Origin: Laetiporus sulphureus 93-53
Lineage: Eukaryota; Basidiomycota; Agaricomycetes; Polyporales; Laetiporaceae
Direction: 5' to 3'
Length of the DNA stretch: 64,000 nucleotides
Assembly: GCF_001632365.1 (NCBI RefSeq)
Contig: NW_024468554.1
Location: 277,648-341,647 of the forward strand
A model generated the notes under the pieces. That model saw nothing but the letters and a program-made list of their open reading frames with translations. It searched no databases and had not been told where the DNA came from. Both the position numbers and the translations under genes were made by a program. Within the stretch, counting starts at the first letter, position 1. Every line of letters starts with the position of its first letter. Below are positions 60,808 through 64,000 of the stretch, in pieces.

Positions 60808-62634
60808 ATGTCGCAGCAGCTGAACAATATCTGAGCTGCATACCAGATACTTGAAAACCGTGTACATCGAGCTCTTCGCACTCATTCGGGAGATGCTGCA
60901 CATTTAGGTGAACAACGAGATCAAGCCTTGGCTCTACTACAGGCTGCTGAGCTGGCAAGCATTATATTGACTCTTTATTCATTTTGGATTGCTCAAGCTG
61001 GTGGTTTTAGCAACATGTCATCTTTCCACCAGCGGAACTGGCTGTGCTCAGGCAAAGTATACAAGACATGATAACAGCATTAGACCAGGCCTGCCATGAA
61101 TCGTCAGACCCTCCCGAGGCTCAGGCACTTGTTGTGTCACAGCATGTACACACTGGCCAAAGAGGATGCCCCCGCATTGAAATTGAACCACACTTTCTTG
61201 CACAAGCACTTGAGCTACAAGGTCCCACACACATTGCTCCTGTTCTCAATTGCTCAGCTCGCACCATTCGTCGCCATGCACTAGAATATCAACTACTTTC
61301 CCCTGCTCCTCCTATCTATACTGACCATTCACAGCCCGATGGTACTGTCACCTGCACATATCAATCGTCCACAAGGCCTGTGTCTAATATGACAGATGCA
61401 CAACTAGATAACTTCATCGCTGCTGTGCTTAATGTCTTTCCTACCTTTGGTTGTCGCATGATCAAGGGACATCTCAAGGCTGCTGGCCATCATGTACCTC
61501 ACGAGCGCATAACAGCTTCATATCTGAGAGTCCATGGAGCTCCTGGTGTCTTTGGTGATCACCATATTCAGCGCAAAGTATATGCAGTGGCCGGAGCAAA
61601 CTCTTTGTGGCATCATGATGGGCAACATGGTAAGTCTCACCTCTCTTCTCTCCATGGCATCTCACATAGCCCTTACATTGTTCACTAACTGCAGGTCTCA
61701 TTCGCTTCAAAATTGTCATACATTGCTTTATTGATGGCAAGTCCAGACTAGTTACTGGAATTCACGTCAGCAGCAACAATCATACACAGACGATCCTCGA
61801 CCTCTTCCTGGATGGTATAGAGCAATATGGAACTCCAAGTCGAGTACGTGGAGACCATGGAACTGAAAACATCTTCATCGCTCAGTGAATGGAGCAACAT
61901 AGAGGCAGTGGTCAAGGTTCTTATATATGGGGGTGGTGCGTTCAAACCTTTCAAGTTATGTCTACCAAACTAACACATTGCTTTGTAGTAGCATTCATAA
62001 CACACGCATCGAGTGACTCTGGTACGATGTCACCAATGGCTTTGGGCAGAAATGGAAGACATTATTTCTGGACCTCGAAGCACACTGTGGACTCAACCCC
62101 ACTATTGCTGCTCACGTATGGCTGCTACATCACCTCTTTCTGGCTGCTATCAATCATGATGCACAAGATTGGGCCAGTGCATGGAATTCACATCATCTTC
62201 AAATTCACAGTGAGCGAGAACGCAGCCCTCGAGACATGTTCTTTTTCAGTATGGTTCAAGATGGTCCACGAGGTCTGCGTGCAATCACTGATGCTATTCA
62301 GGAGTCCATCCATGATATAGCTGCCTATGGCATAGATTGGGAAGTGGCAGATGATCCTGTACTGATGAATCATTTACTGCAGAACAATCCACAGGATTGG
62401 GCTGAGCAGAACCCATTCACTGTAAATCCAAGCACACTCTCAGACGTTACTTGCGAGCCTCCTGATTGTCCTTTGACTACTGTAGAGATTGAAGCTCTTG
62501 ATACATATCTGGCATCTGTGGTTGATTGTAGGTCATGCAGCATGACAGTGTGTAGGGTGGTATGGCAGCAGGCATTGACTTCCTGCAATCACCTGATAAA
62601 TCAACGTCCCCAGAATGTGGTGCAGCAACCTTAG
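60808..62634 (+). pseudogene. DDE integrase-type transposase relic with three TGA stops
   Basis: Matches the integrase-core transposase family common in agaricomycetes. The N-terminal exon starts MSQQLNNI, hits TGA (60832-60834), then reads AAYQILENRVHRALRTHSG. The next exon (to 61629) holds a helix-turn-helix-like region (HIAPVLNCSARTIRRHAL) and WHHDGQH with the first Asp. The exon from 61695 has IDGKSRLVTGIHVSSNN and VRGDHGTEN (second Asp), then a TGA at 61886-61888. The exon from 61989 has HNTRIE with the catalytic Glu and a TGA at 62014-62016, where the family has Arg (RIERLW). The frame then stays open to 62634 with LFLDLEAHCGLNP and DMFFFSMVQDGPRG. The introns are intact. It is inactive unless the stops are read through. 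Confidence 0.8.
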
Positions 62635-63147
62635 AAATCTGTTGTACCATACTTTGTTGTACCTTTTATACCACACCCAATGACAACTGAGATAACTCTT
62701 GGCTGGCTATGGAAGCTACAATGATAAAGGACCACAGCGTTACTGCCCAGCCACACTTTATTTTGCCTTATTTGTTGCAAATAACCACCTTATCTAAATT
62801 ACTACAACAATAACTGTGAGCCCGGACAAGGAGTATCAAGTAGCATATTGAAAGTGCTCACTATTGACAATGTGTGGCACAAATTTAAAATCATGTGAGT
62901 CATTTATTGTTTACCACAGTTGAAGATCATAACATGCCGGTTGTCTAGTTCTATACAGTTTGAGGGATCACAATTGAATTGATGTGCCACTCGATCACCT
63001 AATAATTATCTTGAACTAACTACATGAACAGGCTAATGTTGATATTTCAGTTGGCCAAGTCAGACTTTCATGTCTCTGACTCTTTGCCCATCTTTTCATT
63101 TTTACCTTCTTCCTTCTCCACTTGCTGTTCAGAATTCTTGCACAGCA
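62635..63147. other. Transposon-flanking spacer, no gene seen
   Basis: AT-rich spacer between the transposase relic and a second element-type coding unit. No terminal repeat was recognised. Confidence 0.35.
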
Positions 63148-63661
63148 TGTCAGAAACTGATGACAGCCAGCTTCGCCGCTACTCTACCAGAACACGAAGA
63201 CAACACATCTGAAACGATGAAGTCATTCCTCTGACCCAACGTTCACAGTCAAACATGGCAGGCAAGTAATTGCACTTCATCAGAGCCACTGCTTGCTAAC
63301 TTCCACTCATGACAGAATTATTAACAGCAAGTTCTACAATGATATGGGATGATCCAACTGAACAAATAGATCCAACATCCATGAACACTGGTGTGTATTG
63401 CTGATTGGCATGATGTCGACCCCTGAAAGATCTCAGAACAGTCAACAGAAGAACGATCGCAGCCACTGCATCAAGAAGATGAAGAATATGATCCACTACT
63501 TTCTCGCACGAGTTCAGAGTCAGGTAAGCTTCTTAGATAGCATTGCTTGTGCATTCAGTGTAAAATTGATACATTCATAATAGCCTCACCGATGTTGACG
63601 TTGCATAGCGAACAGCCACTGCCTGTGCAGAACAGTAGTATTGTGGAGAATGATAGTGCAG
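63148..63661 (+). pseudogene. Acidic/Ser-rich N-terminal coding fragment, possibly element-borne
   Basis: Reads MSETDDSQLRRYSTRTRRQ, then an in-frame TGA after HI, then NDEVIPLTQRSQSNM. Plausible further exons give LLTASSTMIWDDPTEQ (about 63320-63390), ISEQSTEERSQPLHQEDEEY (about 63460-63520) and EQPLPVQNSSIVENDSA (about 63610-63660). This basic start followed by an acidic Ser/Gln region is common at the N-termini of large basidiomycete transposon proteins. The rest lies beyond the window or is lost. Exon borders are tentative and one donor would be GC-type. Confidence 0.35.
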
Positions 63662-64000
63662 GTTCGTCTTCTAGTTTGTGCTGAGCTGGCACTGGCACTG
63701 GCTGAAGAACTCATGCATTTGTTCTATCAATGAAGTAGCGAGACAGCCAGCTGTTGTCTCTTCTGCTGCGTGTCACAGATTTTTGCCACAAAGTCCGCAC
63801 GTGACTTTTCTCACACCACAGATCACGTGCTTCACCAATATCTCATGCCACTCAGCCACAGACGTGACACGTAGAGATCAGGTGATAGTCCACATCACAT
63901 GTTATGGTCCAGACCCGTGGATGATACGGTCGGACCTGTCTATTCCAGGATACAATAGAGGCACCCATTTGGGAACAAAGGGAACAAGGACTATTGTTAT

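Overview
The window is nuclear DNA of a filamentous basidiomycete, most likely an agaricomycete mushroom or polypore. Genes are split by 45-80 nt GT-AG introns, many with CTGAC-type branch sites. The eukaryotic housekeeping genes (PRC1/Ase1, GNA1, Pol epsilon, UBR7, proteasome beta-3, calmodulin, WASP/Las17) are mixed with families typical of Agaricomycetes (DUF6533 membrane proteins, priA-like secreted Cys-rich proteins, a WW-domain membrane protein). No rRNA, tRNA or CRISPR array was recognised. Exon joints were inferred by reading splice signals against conserved protein sequence. They are strong for the conserved genes and approximate for the DUF6533 genes, the WW gene and the transposase relic.

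Left third (0-33 kb). A 5'-truncated PRC1/Ase1 gene and GNA1 are followed by DUF6533 gene A (+), a four-TM MARVEL-like gene (-), PB1 gene A (-) and a decayed coding relic RA (-). Next come the large POL2 gene (-, 12.5-19.6 kb) and a Lys/Ala/Pro-rich nuclear protein gene (-). Then come relic RB (+), UBR7 (-), a hydantoinase-B/5-oxoprolinase gene (+), PB1 gene B (+) and DUF6533 gene B (-). DUF6533, PB1 and R each occur twice, in mirror order and opposite orientation around POL2. This looks like an old inverted segmental duplication.

Middle (33-49 kb). A gene-poor stretch leads to a small hydrophilic protein gene, two priA-like genes (36.7-37.9 and 42.7-44.2 kb), proteasome beta-3, an 81-aa protein gene and a 650-bp near-perfect foldback element (41.05-41.70 kb). 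After a 3-kb gene-poor tract come a GFA-fold enzyme and a four-TM tetraspanin-like protein.

Right (50-64 kb). A WW-domain membrane protein and calmodulin (both -) face a WASP/Las17 actin-nucleation promoter (+) across a shared 1.4-kb intergenic region. The last 4-6 kb is transposon territory. It holds a cluster of ATCACCGGTGAT-like palindromes and a DDE integrase-type transposase interrupted by three in-frame TGA codons. The start of a second element-type coding unit also carries a TGA.
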